A DNA stretch of 64,000 nucleotides from Cellulomonas persica (GTDB lineage: Bacteria > Actinomycetota > Actinomycetes > Actinomycetales > Cellulomonadaceae), in NCBI RefSeq assembly GCF_007989825.1, contig NZ_BJUA01000005.1, positions 124,001-188,000 on the forward strand, written 5' to 3'. Positions 51,888-61,605 of the stretch are shown here, piece after piece (position 1 is the stretch's first letter; every line of letters begins with the position of its first letter). The notes beneath the pieces are model-generated. The model was not told where the DNA came from. It worked only from the letters and a program-made list of their open reading frames with translations, and ran no database searches. Position numbers and translations under genes: made by a program.

Positions 51888-51981
51888 GGCAGCCAGAGCC
51901 GGACGGCCGACCGCGACGGCCTCGTGCTCCTGGGCGCGCGGCGGATCAGGGACCCCGGCCGCGCCGTCGGGCGCAGCCCGG

Positions 51982-52779
51982 TCAGGGAGCGGCGGTCGGC
52001 AGGCGCCCGGTCGTCGGGTCGCGGTCGGTCAGGCAATACGGGTGGCCGGACGGGTCCGCGAGCGTCGTCCACCGGGGCCCGTGGGCGAGCACGCGGGCTC
52101 CGGCGGCGACGTGCGCGCGCTCGACCGCCGGACGGTTCGTCGTCGCGAGGTCGAGGTGCGCGCTCACCTCGCGGCGGGGGTCCGTCGCGCCCAGGCGCTG
52201 CAGCATGAGGCGCAGCGGGATGCCGTCGGGACGGTCCAGCACGACGAACTCCTCGCGGCTCCCGGTGTGCGCGGGCCAGCGCGTCAGCTCGGACCAGAAC
52301 GCGGCCTCCTGCGCGAAGCCCGCGGCCGGCACGTCGAGGCACAGCTGGTCGACCAGCGCGGTCACCGGCTCGTCGGACTCGGCCGCGGGGCCGACGTCCG
52401 GGGCCGGGACGGCTGCCGGACGACGCGCGTGCCCCTGGTCCGTGACCAGGCAGAAGACGTAGCCGCCGGGCGAGGACAGCACCACGTGCGTGCCCGGGTC
52501 GTGCTCGATCGCGGCACCCAGCGCGAGCGCGCGCACGAGCTCGGCGCGCAGCTCCTCGTCGTCGCCCACGTGCAGGTCCAGGTGCACGCGCGGGCCGTCG
52601 TCGAAGCGCTGCACCCGCAGGAAGTCGTCACCGTCCGGCGCGACGAGCGTCGCGAACTCGTCGCTCAGGCCGCGCCAGGGCGACAACGACGTGCCCGTCA
52701 CGCGCAACCAGAACCCGAGCGTCTCGTCGAGCACGTCGGACGGCAGGTCGAGCATCGCCGTGGTCCACCGGATCGCCAT
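51982..52779 (-). CDS. Double VOC (glyoxalase-like) domain protein
   Basis: 265 residues with two copies of the vicinal-oxygen-chelate fold (about 1-120 and 130-260). Each ends in a typical strand-turn (SSPGGYVFCLVTDQ and ADPSGHPYCLTDRD). The metal ligands are not all evident, so activity is uncertain; in actinomycetes such double-VOC proteins are often annotated as glyoxalase-like and some confer resistance to antibiotics. It is convergent with DUF5701. Confidence 0.85.
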   Translation of the reverse strand: MAIRWTTAMLDLPSDVLDETLGFWLRVTGTSLSPWRGLSDEFATLVAPDGDDFLRVQRFDDGPRVHLDLHVGDDEELRAELVRALALGAAIEHDPGTHVVLSSPGGYVFCLVTDQGHARRPAAVPAPDVGPAAESDEPVTALVDQLCLDVPAAGFAQEAAFWSELTRWPAHTGSREEFVVLDRPDGIPLRLMLQRLGATDPRREVSAHLDLATTNRPAVERAHVAAGARVLAHGPRWTTLADPSGHPYCLTDRDPTTGRLPTAAP

Positions 52780-52802
52780 GACCGCGCACGCTATCGGGTG
52801 GG

Positions 52803-53726
52803 TCAGACCCGGACGACGACCTTGCCGCGCACGTGCTGCGACTGGCTCGCCTCGTGGGCCGCGGCGGCGTCGGCGAGGTCGAACACCTGCGCCACGTCCA
52901 CGCGCACCTGCCCCGCCTCGATCAGCGCGGTGAGCGCGTCCAGGTCCGCGGTGCTCGGGCGCACCCACACGTAGTGCCCGCCGAGCTCGTCGCGCGCCTT
53001 CGCGTCGACGATCGAGGCGACCGTGCCACCCGGCTTCAGCAGAGCCTTCGTCGTGCCGACGAGGTCGTCGGTCCCGTAGTCGAGGACGACGTCGACGCCC
53101 TCGGGCGCGAGCGCGCGGACCGCGTCGACCAGGCCGTCCCCGTAGGCGACAGGCTCGGCACCCAGCGCGACGAGGTGCTCGTGGTTGCGGGGCGAGGCCG
53201 TGCCGATCACGCGCGCGCCGCGGGCCGCCGCGATCTGCACCGCGAACTGCCCGACGCCGCCGGCCGCCGCGTGCACCAGGACGGTCTGACCGGCGGTCAC
53301 GCCCGCGCGCTCGATCGTCTGGAACGCCGTGAGCCCCGCGAGCGGCACCGCCGCGGCCTCCTCGAACGACAGCGACGCGGGCTTGCGGGCCAGCGTGCGC
53401 ACGGGTGCGGCGACGTACTGCGCGAACGTGCCGCCGTGCATCCAGTCCTTGCGCACGTACCCGTACACCTCGTCGCCCACCTGCAGCTCCGGGGTGTCGA
53501 GCCCGACGCGCTCCACGACACCCGCGACGTCCCACCCGGGGACCACGGGGAAGGTCGTGTCGACGATCCCGTCGAGGTAGCCCTCGCGGACCTTCCAGTC
53601 GACGGGGTTGACCGACGCGGCCCGCACCGCGACGAGCACCGAGTCCGGGCCGACCTTCGGGACGGGCAGGTCGACGAGCTCGAGGACGTCGCTGTGGCCG
53701 TACTTGCTGTAGGCGATCGCACGCAT
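52803..53726 (-). CDS. Zinc-type alcohol dehydrogenase-like NADP oxidoreductase
   Basis: 307 residues. A GroES-like N-terminal domain (VPKVGPDSVLVAVRAASVNPVDWKVREG, VPGWDVAGVVERVG) and a Rossmann domain with VLVHAAAGGVGQFAVQIAAARGARVIGTAS, the AAGGVG fingerprint of the quinone oxidoreductase group. It lacks the structural zinc cysteines of true alcohol dehydrogenases, so a quinone/enoyl reductase reaction is likely. Substrate not known. Confidence 0.92.
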   Translation of the reverse strand: MRAIAYSKYGHSDVLELVDLPVPKVGPDSVLVAVRAASVNPVDWKVREGYLDGIVDTTFPVVPGWDVAGVVERVGLDTPELQVGDEVYGYVRKDWMHGGTFAQYVAAPVRTLARKPASLSFEEAAAVPLAGLTAFQTIERAGVTAGQTVLVHAAAGGVGQFAVQIAAARGARVIGTASPRNHEHLVALGAEPVAYGDGLVDAVRALAPEGVDVVLDYGTDDLVGTTKALLKPGGTVASIVDAKARDELGGHYVWVRPSTADLDALTALIEAGQVRVDVAQVFDLADAAAAHEASQSQHVRGKVVVRV

Positions 53727-53798
53727 GTCGTGGGCAACGGGACGGCGTCCGCCGATGTTCCCCGGTCCTCACCCGCCTGTTCCCCGGCGCGGTGCCCG

Positions 53799-53804
53799 TA
53801 CGCT
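53799..53804 (+). promoter_or_regulatory. Candidate -10 box of the leaderless M50-like gene
   Basis: TACGCT ends seven bases before the GTG at 53812, and no ribosome site is present. Confidence 0.5.
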
Positions 53805-53811
53805 CACGCCC

Positions 53812-54537
53812 GTGGACTGGCTGAGCGACACCTGGGCGGACGTGACGACGGCGAGCCCCGTGCCCGAGACGTGGGTCGTGGTCACCACCGCGGTCGTCGT
53901 GCTCGCCGCGCTGACCGTGCCCGTCGCGTGGCGGCTCGCGCGGCACGCGCTGACGATCGTGCACGAGGCCGGGCACGCGGGCGTCGCGCTGCTCGTCGGC
54001 CGGCAGGTCTCCGGGATCCGCGTCCACTCCGACACGTCCGGCCTGACGCTGTCGCGCGGCAAGCCGCGCGGCCCGGGGATGATCGCGACCGCGTTCGCCG
54101 GGTACCCGGCGCCGACGGTCGTCGGCGTCGGCGCCGCGTGGCTCCTGTCCCGCGGGTACGACCTCGCGGTGCTGTGGGCGCTGCTCGTGCTCGTCGTCCT
54201 CGTGCTCGTCGCGATCCGCAACTGGTACGGGCTGTGGGCGGTGCTCGTGAGCCTCGCCGCGCTCGTCGTCGTGACCGGGTGGGGCTCGCCCGACGTGCAG
54301 GCCGTGTTCGCGTACGCCGTCACGTGGTTCTTCCTGCTGGGGGCGCCGCGCGCGGTCCTCGAGATGCAGTCGGGACGACGAGACGCGCGCCGACGCGGGC
54401 GTCGGGACACGTCCGACGCGGGACTGCTCGGCGGCCTGACGCACCTGCCCGGGGCGTTCTGGGTGCTGGTGCTCGCGCTGGTCACGCTCGCGGGCCTCGC
54501 GCTCGGCGCGGTGTGGCTCGTCGGGCTCCAGGTCTGA
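53812..54537 (+). CDS. M50B-like intramembrane metalloprotease
   Basis: 241 residues from a GTG. About six hydrophobic segments; the zinc motif HEAGH (in LTIVHEAGHAGVALLVGRQV) lies on the second helix, as in M50 site-2-type proteases, and a downstream Tyr/Pro-rich AGYPAPTVVGVGAAW follows the family pattern. The third ligand Asp is not clear, so function is unproven. Substrate unknown. It stands ahead of yqgE by 56 bases. Confidence 0.85.
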   Translation: MDWLSDTWADVTTASPVPETWVVVTTAVVVLAALTVPVAWRLARHALTIVHEAGHAGVALLVGRQVSGIRVHSDTSGLTLSRGKPRGPGMIATAFAGYPAPTVVGVGAAWLLSRGYDLAVLWALLVLVVLVLVAIRNWYGLWAVLVSLAALVVVTGWGSPDVQAVFAYAVTWFFLLGAPRAVLEMQSGRRDARRRGRRDTSDAGLLGGLTHLPGAFWVLVLALVTLAGLALGAVWLVGLQV

Positions 54538-54593
54538 CGGCCCTGCCGGGCTCGTCGGGTGGCACCGCGCCGCTCGTCGCTGATGATGGAGCC

Positions 54594-55265
54594 ATGACGC
54601 TCAGCGGACGGTTGCTCGTGGCCTCGCCGCAGCTGCTCGACCCGAACTTCCACCGCACCGTCGTCCTCGTGCTCGACCACAACGACGACGGCGCGTTCGG
54701 CGTCGTGCTCAACCGCCTGCTGCCGGTCGAGGTGGACGCGGTGCTTCCCGGGTGGCAGGACGTCGTCAGCCGTCCCGACGGGCTCTTCCAGGGCGGCCCG
54801 GTGGGGCTCGACGGCGCGATCGGCGTCGCGATCGCCTCGGCGCCGCCGCTCGGCGCGGCGGGCCGCTCGACCGATCCGGACCTCGCGCTCGGCAGCGAGC
54901 CCGACGACGAGCGCGACCACGGGTCGCTCGTCGACCCCGCCCGGCTGCGGGGCGCGTCGTCGGACGTGCCGGACGACCACCTCGTCGACCGGTTCACCGG
55001 GGCGTTCGGGCTCGTCGACCTCGACGCCGACCCGACGACCGTCGTCGGACGGTTCAGCGGGCTGCGGATCTTCGCGGGGCACGCGGGCTGGGGCGGCGGG
55101 CAGCTCGAGGAGGAGATCGACGAGGGTGCGTGGTACGTCGTGCCGTCGGAGCCCGACGACGTGTTCACCGCCGACCCGGAGACGCTGTGGACCCGCGTGC
55201 TGCACCGCCAGGGCGGCGACCTGGCGATGCTCGCCCACTACCCGCCCGACCTCCGCCTCAACTGA
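54594..55265 (+). CDS. YqgE/AlgH family protein
   Basis: 223 residues. Family markers are GRLLVASPQLLDPNFHRTVVLVLDHNDDGAFGVVLNRL, LFQGGPVGLDGAIGV, GRFSGLRIFAGHAGWGGGQLEEEIDEGAWYVVPSEPDDVF, and WTRVLHRQGGDLAMLAHYPPDLRLN at the end. The fold is known but the function is not. A 40-residue Asp-rich insertion lies between the two blocks. GATGAT six bases before the ATG also fits a leaderless start, though GGAG could serve as a close ribosome site. Confidence 0.94.
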   Translation: MTLSGRLLVASPQLLDPNFHRTVVLVLDHNDDGAFGVVLNRLLPVEVDAVLPGWQDVVSRPDGLFQGGPVGLDGAIGVAIASAPPLGAAGRSTDPDLALGSEPDDERDHGSLVDPARLRGASSDVPDDHLVDRFTGAFGLVDLDADPTTVVGRFSGLRIFAGHAGWGGGQLEEEIDEGAWYVVPSEPDDVFTADPETLWTRVLHRQGGDLAMLAHYPPDLRLN

Positions 55266-55365
55266 CCCGCACCCACCGCCGACCCAGCGCTCGTCACCCG
55301 CACGCGCTCCGGTAGTGGATGCCCCGGGCGGGGCGGGGGCGTAATCGGTTCGTGGGCTGTGGCGG

Positions 55366-55379
55366 TCGAAGCGCTTCGA
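55366..55379. promoter_or_regulatory. LacI-type operator upstream of the xyloglucanase
   Basis: TCGAAGCGCTTCGA is a perfect 14-bp palindrome with the central CG and GAA/TTC arms of LacI-family sites; related organisms use a similar GAGCGCTC core for cellulase control. It lies 90 bases before the GH74 ATG. GTAATCG (55341-55347) and CGATTAC (55377-55383) add a wider inverted repeat. Confidence 0.75.
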
Positions 55380-55469
55380 TTACCGTCGCGGCTGCCGCGC
55401 TGCCGCCTGGGCGCCGGCGTCCCGCCAGCGGCACCGCGGCGGGGCACCACGCCACGAAGGAGTGAGCGG

Positions 55470-58298
55470 ATGCGTGTTCCGTCCATCTCGCCGACCCCGG
55501 TCGCGCGGCGCGCGGCCGCGTGCGTCCTCGCTGCCGCGCTCGCCGCGGCGGGGGCCGCGGTCGTCACGGCCGCCGGCCCGGCCGAGGCCGCCGACCCACC
55601 CAACGCCGCGGGCTACACCTGGGGCAACGTCGAGGTCGTCGGCGGCGGGTTCGTCCCCGGGATCGTCTACAACCGGGGCGAGCAGGGCCTCGTCTACGCC
55701 CGCACGGACATCGGCGGCGCGTACCGCCTGGACACGTCCACGCAGCGCTGGGTCCCGCTGCTCGACCACGTCGGCTGGGACGACTGGGGGCACACCGGCG
55801 TGCTGTCCCTGGCCACCGACGCGCGCGACCCCGACCGCGTCTACGCGGCCGTCGGCACGTACACCAACGACTGGGACCCGAAGAACGGCGCCATCCTGCG
55901 CTCGTCGGACCGGGGCGAGACGTGGCAGCAGACCGACCTGCCGTTCAAGGTCGGCGGCAACATGCCCGGCCGTGGCATGGGCGAGCGCCTGCAGATCGAC
56001 CCGAACGACAGCCGCGTCCTGTACCTCGGCACCGAGGGGGGCAACGGCCTGTGGCGCTCCACCGACTCGGGCGTGACGTGGGCGAAGGTGACGAGCTTCC
56101 CCAACGCCGGCACCTACGCGCAGGACCCGACGTCGAGCAACTCCTACCTCACGTCGAACCAGGGCGTCGTGTGGGTGACGTTCGACCCGACGAGCGGGAC
56201 GCCCGGCAGCCGCAGCCAGACGATCTACGTGGGCGTCGCGGACAAGGCGAACGGCGTCTACCGCTCGACCGACGGCGGCACCACGTGGTCCCGCGTGCCC
56301 GGTCAGCCGACGGGCTTCCTGCCGCACAAGGGCGTGTTCGACGAGGTCGGCAAGCAGCTCTACATCGCGACGAGCGACACCGGCGGCCCGTACGACGGCG
56401 CCAAGGGTGACGTGTGGCGGCTCGACGCGACGAGCGGCACGTGGACCCGCATCTCGCCCGTGCCCTCGACGAGCGCCGACGACTACTTCGGCTACTCCGG
56501 GCTCACGGTCGACCGGCAGGACCCGGACACGATCATGGTCGCCACGCAGGTCTCGTGGTGGCCGGACATCATCATCTTCCGCTCGACGGACCGCGGCGCC
56601 ACGTGGTCGCGCATCTGGGACTGGAACGGCTACCCGGACCGCACGCTGCGCTACACGCAGGACATCTCCGCGGCGCCGTGGCTCGCGTTCGGCGCGACGA
56701 ACCCGCAGCCGCCCGAGCCGCCGGTCAAGCTCGGCTGGATGACCGAGTCGCTCGAGATCGACCCGTTCGACTCCGACCGGATGATGTACGGCACGGGCGC
56801 GACGATCTACGGCACCGACAACCTCACCGCCTGGGACCGCGGCGGGAAGATCGACCTCACGGTCAAGGCGCAGGGCATCGAGGAGACCGCGGTGCTCGAC
56901 CTGGCCGCACCTCCCGGGGCCGTCGAGCTCGTGTCCGCGCTCGGCGACCTCGGCGGGTTCGTGCACACGGACATCACGAAGGTCCCCGCCCGGCAGTTCA
57001 CGCAGCCGTTCCACAGCTCGGGGACGTCGGTGGACGTCGCCGGGACGAAGCCGGCGACGATGGTCCGCGTCGGGAACACGGCCGACGGGAGCACCGAGTC
57101 GCACATCGGCGTGTCCACCTCGTCGGGCTCGACGTGGTGGGCCGGGCAGGAGCCCGGGGGCGTCACGGGTGGGGGCACGGTCGCGGTCTCGGCGGACGGC
57201 ACGACGATCGTGTGGTCGCCCGACGGCGCCGGCGTGCACCGGTCGACGACGCTCGGGTCGACGTGGACCGCGTCGAGCGGGGTGCCCGCGCAGGCGCGGG
57301 TGGAGTCCGACCGCGCGGACGCCGCGGCGTTCTACGCGGTGGCCGCAGGCAGGTTCTACGTCTCGCGTGACTCCGGCGCGACGTTCACGCAGTCCGCTGC
57401 CACCGGGTTCGCCACCACGGGCAACATCCGGTTCGCCGCCGTCCCGGGCAAGGCGGGCCACGTGTGGGTCGCAGCCGAGAACGGCCTGTGGCGCTCGTCG
57501 GACTACGGCACGACGTTCACGAAGCTCGCGGGCTTCACCGACGGCGGCGCGGTCGGGTTCGGCAAGGCGGCCGCCGGGGCGACGTACCCGGCGATCTACA
57601 CGACGTCGCAGTACGACGGCGTGCGCGGGTTCTTCCGCTCACTCGACGGTGGTGCCACGTGGACGCGGATCAACGACGACGAGCACCAGTACGCCTGGAC
57701 CGGCGCCGCGATCACGGGAGACCCGGACGTGTTCGGGCGCGTGTACGTCGCGACGAACGGGCGCGGGATCATCGTCGGGAACACGGGCACCTCGCCCACG
57801 GGCACCCCGACGCCCACGCCGACCGTCACGCCGACGCCGACGCCCACGCCGACCGTCACGCCGACGCCGACCGTCACGCCGACGCCGACCGTCACTCCGA
57901 CGCCGACCGTCACCTCGACACCCACGGTCACGCCCACCCCGACGCCCACCGCGTCGCCGACGACGACGCCACCGCCCGCCGGCGGGTGCGCGGTGGCGTA
58001 CTCGACCAACGACTGGCCGAACGGGTTCTCGGCGTCCGTGCGGATCACCAACTCCGGGACGACCGCGCTGAGCTCCTGGTCCCTGAGGTTCTCCTTCCCG
58101 GGCAACCAGCAGGTCGTCAACGGCTGGTCGGGCCAGTACACGCAGAACGGTCAGGCCGTGACCGTCACGAACGCGCCGTGGAACGGCACGATCGCGGCGG
58201 GTGGTTCGGTCGACATCGGGTTCAACGGCAGCTTCACCGGCTCGAACCCGAAGCCCACCAGCTTCACGCTCAACGGCACTTCCTGCACGGTCTCGTGA
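55470..58298 (+). CDS. Secreted GH74 xyloglucanase with CBM2
   Basis: 942 residues from an ATG behind GAAGGAGTGAG. A signal peptide with a long Ala-rich core is cleaved near AEA-ADPP (about residue 41). The GH74 double seven-bladed propeller spans about 45-775, with repeated bladed motifs such as [15 protein letters not shown] and [15 protein letters not shown]. Candidate catalytic aspartates are Asp80 (RTDIGGAYR) and Asp493 ([10 protein letters not shown]), at the spacing known for the family. A Pro/Thr linker of about 60 residues made of (V)TPTPT repeats leads to a C-terminal CBM2 (about 840-942, two terminal cysteines, conserved NDWPNGF). It degrades xyloglucan on plant cell walls. The operator at 55366-55379 probably controls it. 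Confidence 0.96.
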   Translation: MRVPSISPTPVARRAAACVLAAALAAAGAAVVTAAGPAEAADPPNAAGYTWGNVEVVGGGFVPGIVYNRGEQGLVYARTDIGGAYRLDTSTQRWVPLLDHVGWDDWGHTGVLSLATDARDPDRVYAAVGTYTNDWDPKNGAILRSSDRGETWQQTDLPFKVGGNMPGRGMGERLQIDPNDSRVLYLGTEGGNGLWRSTDSGVTWAKVTSFPNAGTYAQDPTSSNSYLTSNQGVVWVTFDPTSGTPGSRSQTIYVGVADKANGVYRSTDGGTTWSRVPGQPTGFLPHKGVFDEVGKQLYIATSDTGGPYDGAKGDVWRLDATSGTWTRISPVPSTSADDYFGYSGLTVDRQDPDTIMVATQVSWWPDIIIFRSTDRGATWSRIWDWNGYPDRTLRYTQDISAAPWLAFGATNPQPPEPPVKLGWMTESLEIDPFDSDRMMYGTGATIYGTDNLTAWDRGGKIDLTVKAQGIEETAVLDLAAPPGAVELVSALGDLGGFVHTDITKVPARQFTQPFHSSGTSVDVAGTKPATMVRVGNTADGSTESHIGVSTSSGSTWWAGQEPGGVTGGGTVAVSADGTTIVWSPDGAGVHRSTTLGSTWTASSGVPAQARVESDRADAAAFYAVAAGRFYVSRDSGATFTQSAATGFATTGNIRFAAVPGKAGHVWVAAENGLWRSSDYGTTFTKLAGFTDGGAVGFGKAAAGATYPAIYTTSQYDGVRGFFRSLDGGATWTRINDDEHQYAWTGAAITGDPDVFGRVYVATNGRGIIVGNTGTSPTGTPTPTPTVTPTPTPTPTVTPTPTVTPTPTVTPTPTVTSTPTVTPTPTPTASPTTTPPPAGGCAVAYSTNDWPNGFSASVRITNSGTTALSSWSLRFSFPGNQQVVNGWSGQYTQNGQAVTVTNAPWNGTIAAGGSVDIGFNGSFTGSNPKPTSFTLNGTSCTVS
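57800..57960. repeat. Tandem repeat in the GH74 linker
   Basis: A GC-rich direct repeat of about 18 bases (core GACGCCGACCGTCAC) recurs many times and encodes the Pro/Thr linker. It is coding, but the repeat is likely to vary in copy number between strains. Confidence 0.85.
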
Positions 58299-58325
58299 CG
58301 GCCGCGGCCGTCGCGCGCTGACGCG

Positions 58326-58363
58326 GAGGCGTCGGGCGGGTCCCCGTGCCCGCCCGACGCCTC
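58326..58363 (+). terminator. Terminator of the xyloglucanase gene
   Basis: A perfect 15-bp stem (GAGGCGTCGGGCGGG with its complement) and an eight-base loop, 28 bases after the GH74 stop. Confidence 0.9.
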
Positions 58364-58422
58364 GTCCGCTCCCCGGTGCCTGCACCTGTGGATGACGGCG
58401 AGAGCGTGTCCGGACACATCGG

Positions 58423-58428
58423 TACGGT
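58423..58428 (+). promoter_or_regulatory. Candidate -10 box of the leaderless HNH gene
   Basis: TACGGT ends six bases before the ATG, with no ribosome site in between. Confidence 0.5.
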
Positions 58429-58434
58429 TCGAAC

Positions 58435-60003
58435 ATGCATTCGAGCCTCGTGGAGCTCCGCCCCGCCGTGGACGGTGGTGTCGCGGACGACGCCGCACGC
58501 GTGGGCCGTGCGGCGCGCGAGCTCGCCGTGCGGGCACGGGATGCCGCGACCTGGCAGCAGTCGCACCGGCACGCGGTCCTGGCCCGGATCGACGAGGCGG
58601 TCGCCGCGCTCACGGCAGCGAAGGCGCACGTGCTGCAGGCCGAGGAGGCTGCAGGGACCTGGCAGGGGCACGGCGACCGGGACCTCGCGGCGTGGCGTGG
58701 TCGCGGGAGCAGAGCCGGAGCGGGCGCGGCCGGTGCCGAGCTGCGCGACGCGCGCATCCTGACCTCGATGCCCGAGCTCGAGGACGCACTGCTGGCCAGC
58801 GAGCTCTCACCGACGCACGTCGGGGTGCTCGCACGGGTCGCGGCGCGGGCCACCCCAGCGGTCACGGCGGCCCTCGCCTCGCCCGCGGTCCAGGGTGAGC
58901 TCGTCGCGCTGGGCAGGCGTCTGGACGGACGCGAGTACGCCCGGGCGGTCGACAGGTTCGTCGCCCAGGCGGACCCGGTCTCCGTCGAGCGTGAGCACGC
59001 GGTGCAGCGCGAGCGGCGGCACCTGTTCGTCACCGACCTGCCGTCGGGGACGCGCGTGCAGGGCATGCTCGACGCGCGTGCGGGTCACCGGCTGCGTCTC
59101 GCGCTCGAGGCGGCAGCGGGCCGTCCGGCGCAGGACGACGTCCGCACGGCGGAGCAACGCCGTGCGGACGCGCTCGTGGCGCTCGCCGAGCACGCACTGG
59201 CGGCGCCCGAGACCGCCTCGGGTGCGGCGTCTCGGCCGCACGTGTCGGTCGTCCTCGGCGAGCAGACGTTCCGCACGCTCACGCGCGCGCTGCACGACGG
59301 GCCACGCTCGAGCGGGCAGGGAGCGACGACGGGTCCGGGCGCGACCCACAGCCCGGCACACGAGCTCGCGGCGGCGCTGACGGACGTCCCTGCCGCGACC
59401 GACGAGGACGGCGCACCGGTCCCGGCGAGCGAGGTCGCGCGCCTGCTGTGCGACTGCGCGCTGACGCGCGTCGTCATGGACGCCGAGAGTCGCCCGCTCG
59501 ACGTCGGACGGACGCAGCGGCTCTACTCCGGGCACCTGCGACGTGCCGTGATCGCACGCGACGGCGGCTGCGCGTGGGACGGCTGCGGGAGCCCCGCGCG
59601 GTGGTGCGAGGTCCACCACATCCGGTGGTGGGACAGGGATCGCGGCCCGACGTCGGTCGAGAACGGTGTGCTGCTGTGCTCGTACCACCACCACGTGGTG
59701 CACGAGCGGGATCTGACCATCGTGCGGCACGCGCCACCGCCGCTGCGCGGGCTGCCGGCGACGGGGCGGGCGCCGGACGACCCGTCGGCGGGTGCTTCGG
59801 CAGTCTCGTCGGCCGACTCGGTGGCCGACTCGGTGGCCGGCTCGGTAGCAGACTCGGTGACCGGCGCCCCGCCGGGTGGCGCTCGGTCGTCGCCCTTCGC
59901 GCGGCCCGTCGGGGCGGTCGTGTACACGTTCCGCACCCGTCGTGGTGACGTCGTGCGGTCGGGGCTCGGCCGTGCCGACGGTCCGCCTGACACGCCGGGC
60001 TGA
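58435..60003 (+). CDS. DUF222/13E12-type HNH endonuclease domain protein
   Basis: 522 residues. The N-terminal DUF222 region (to about 300) is helical and rich in Ala/Arg, typical of the REP13E12 group. The HNH part near 385-430 has a zinc-binding CAWDGC, the catalytic CEVHHIRWWDR and CSYHHHVVHE. Such genes are numerous in actinomycetes, often linked to repetitive or mobile DNA; function is not settled. A short repeat SVADSV/SVAGSV near 455-470 and a Pro/Gly-rich tail close the protein. No terminal repeats or partner genes are visible here. Confidence 0.92.
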   Translation: MHSSLVELRPAVDGGVADDAARVGRAARELAVRARDAATWQQSHRHAVLARIDEAVAALTAAKAHVLQAEEAAGTWQGHGDRDLAAWRGRGSRAGAGAAGAELRDARILTSMPELEDALLASELSPTHVGVLARVAARATPAVTAALASPAVQGELVALGRRLDGREYARAVDRFVAQADPVSVEREHAVQRERRHLFVTDLPSGTRVQGMLDARAGHRLRLALEAAAGRPAQDDVRTAEQRRADALVALAEHALAAPETASGAASRPHVSVVLGEQTFRTLTRALHDGPRSSGQGATTGPGATHSPAHELAAALTDVPAATDEDGAPVPASEVARLLCDCALTRVVMDAESRPLDVGRTQRLYSGHLRRAVIARDGGCAWDGCGSPARWCEVHHIRWWDRDRGPTSVENGVLLCSYHHHVVHERDLTIVRHAPPPLRGLPATGRAPDDPSAGASAVSSADSVADSVAGSVADSVTGAPPGGARSSPFARPVGAVVYTFRTRRGDVVRSGLGRADGPPDTPG

Positions 60004-60037
60004 CCGCCGACGCCGGTCGGCGGCCCGGGGTGGCCGA

Positions 60038-61603
60038 TCAGCCGGTGGCGGCGGCGATGCCGATGACCGTCACCACGAGGACGAGGTTGATCACCAGCAG
60101 CGGCCAGACGAACTTGAGGTACTTGTCGTAGCCGACCTTGGCGATCGCGAGACCACCGACGACGACCGCGTTCGTCGGTGCGAACAGCAGCATGAGCCCG
60201 TGGCCCATCTGGAAGGCGGTGATGACGAGCGCGCGGGAGACGCCGGCGAAGTCGCCCAACGGGGCGAGCAGCGGCATCGCGAGCGTCGCGTGACCCGACG
60301 AGGAGGGGATGAGGAACGCCAGCGGGATGTTCACGAGCGTCACGAGCACCGCGAACCCGGCGGCGGAGGCGCCCTCGACGGCCCTTTCCATGGCGTGCAG
60401 CACGGTGTCGAGCGTCTCGGTGTTCGTCATGATCACCGAGACGCCGCGCGCCAGGAGGATGACGATCGCGGGACCGATCATGTCGGCCGCGCCGCGCCCG
60501 ATGAGCGAGACGATCGTCGACTCTCCCATGCGAGCGACCACGCCGACGAGCAGCGCGGCGAGCACGAACAGCATCGTGAGCTGCGGGAACCACCAGCCGA
60601 GCTCGAACCAGTACGGCTCGGTCGCGGTGGCGTGCACGAGCTCGTCCTCGGCCGGTCCGGCGGTCGCGCCGAAGATGCTCGACCAGGGGATGACGGAGAA
60701 GATCATCAGCGCGAACGTGAGCCCCGTGATGACGAGCACCCACGTCTGCGTGCGGCTGAGCTTGGTCCCGGGCTCGACGGGTGAAGCCTCCTCCTCGTCG
60801 TCGGCCACCTCGACGTGCCCGACGATCGACGCCGAGGGGTCCCGGCGCACCTTCGCCGCATAGCGCAGGACGAACGCGACCGCGATCGCCGTCAGCAGCA
60901 CCCACAGCACGACGCGCAGCACGATCCCGTCGCCGATCGACACCCCCGCCTCGCCAGAGGCGACGCCGATCGAGAACGGGTTGACCGTGGAGGCCATCGA
61001 CCCGGTGAGCGCGCCGAGGATGATCGCGGCGGCCGCGACCATGCGGTCGTACCCGAGCGCGAGGAACAGCGGGATGAGCAGCGGGTAGAAGCCGAACGTC
61101 TCGACCGAGAAGCCCATCGTCGAGCCGAGCAGCGAGAACAGCACCATGATCGCGGCGATCAGCAGCCAGCCACGCGAGCCCAGACGCTGCGCCATCGACG
61201 AGACCGCGACCTCGAGGCTGCGCGTCGAGAAGCTGACGGAGATGAACGCGCCGAGCGCCATGATGAACATGACGACGCCGATCGAGCCGAACATCCGGCC
61301 CACGTTCTCCGTGTTGACGAAGCCGCTCGTGGCGTCCTGGATGCCGTAGAGCCCGTTGACCGGCGACAGGATCAGCTCGCGGATCCGGTCCCATCCCTCG
61401 AGCGGGGAGGGGACCTCCTCGAACGAGCCGGGGATCGGGCCGCCGGTGTCGTCGGTCTGGTACCGGCCGGACGGGATGAAGATCGCGGCGACCCACACCA
61501 GGACGGTGACGATCGCGAGCGTGGTGATCGCGGTGGGGAACTTCAGGCTGCGCTTCTTGCGCGGTGCGACGTCGGGCGGCTTCTCGGCGGTCGTCGCGCT
61601 CAT
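60038..61603 (-). CDS. YfcC-family transporter (DcuC/ArcD-type superfamily)
   Basis: 521 residues with about twelve hydrophobic segments. Markers include SFSTRSLEVAVSSMAQRLGSRG, FSVETFGFYPLLIPLFLALGYDRM, GALTGSMASTVNPFSIGVASGEAG, and MGHGLMLLFAPTNAVVVGGLAIAKVGYDKYLKFVWPLL. The group carries amino acids, dicarboxylates or peptides. An acidic loop (VADDEEEASPVEP) lies between the halves. It starts two bases after the M20 peptidase stop, with AAGGAG inside that gene, so the two form an operon. By analogy with AbgB-AbgT the transporter may supply the substrate of the peptidase; inference. Confidence 0.88.
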   Translation of the reverse strand: MSATTAEKPPDVAPRKKRSLKFPTAITTLAIVTVLVWVAAIFIPSGRYQTDDTGGPIPGSFEEVPSPLEGWDRIRELILSPVNGLYGIQDATSGFVNTENVGRMFGSIGVVMFIMALGAFISVSFSTRSLEVAVSSMAQRLGSRGWLLIAAIMVLFSLLGSTMGFSVETFGFYPLLIPLFLALGYDRMVAAAAIILGALTGSMASTVNPFSIGVASGEAGVSIGDGIVLRVVLWVLLTAIAVAFVLRYAAKVRRDPSASIVGHVEVADDEEEASPVEPGTKLSRTQTWVLVITGLTFALMIFSVIPWSSIFGATAGPAEDELVHATATEPYWFELGWWFPQLTMLFVLAALLVGVVARMGESTIVSLIGRGAADMIGPAIVILLARGVSVIMTNTETLDTVLHAMERAVEGASAAGFAVLVTLVNIPLAFLIPSSSGHATLAMPLLAPLGDFAGVSRALVITAFQMGHGLMLLFAPTNAVVVGGLAIAKVGYDKYLKFVWPLLVINLVLVVTVIGIAAATG

Positions 61604-61605
61604 GC

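Noticed and set aside
57800-57960. Regular repeats that might suggest a CRISPR-like array
   Set aside because: The repeats are in frame and encode the Pro/Thr linker of the xyloglucanase; there are no unique spacers.
58435-60003. HNH endonuclease as part of a mobile element
   Set aside because: No terminal inverted repeats, target duplication, recombinase or base-composition change are visible around it.
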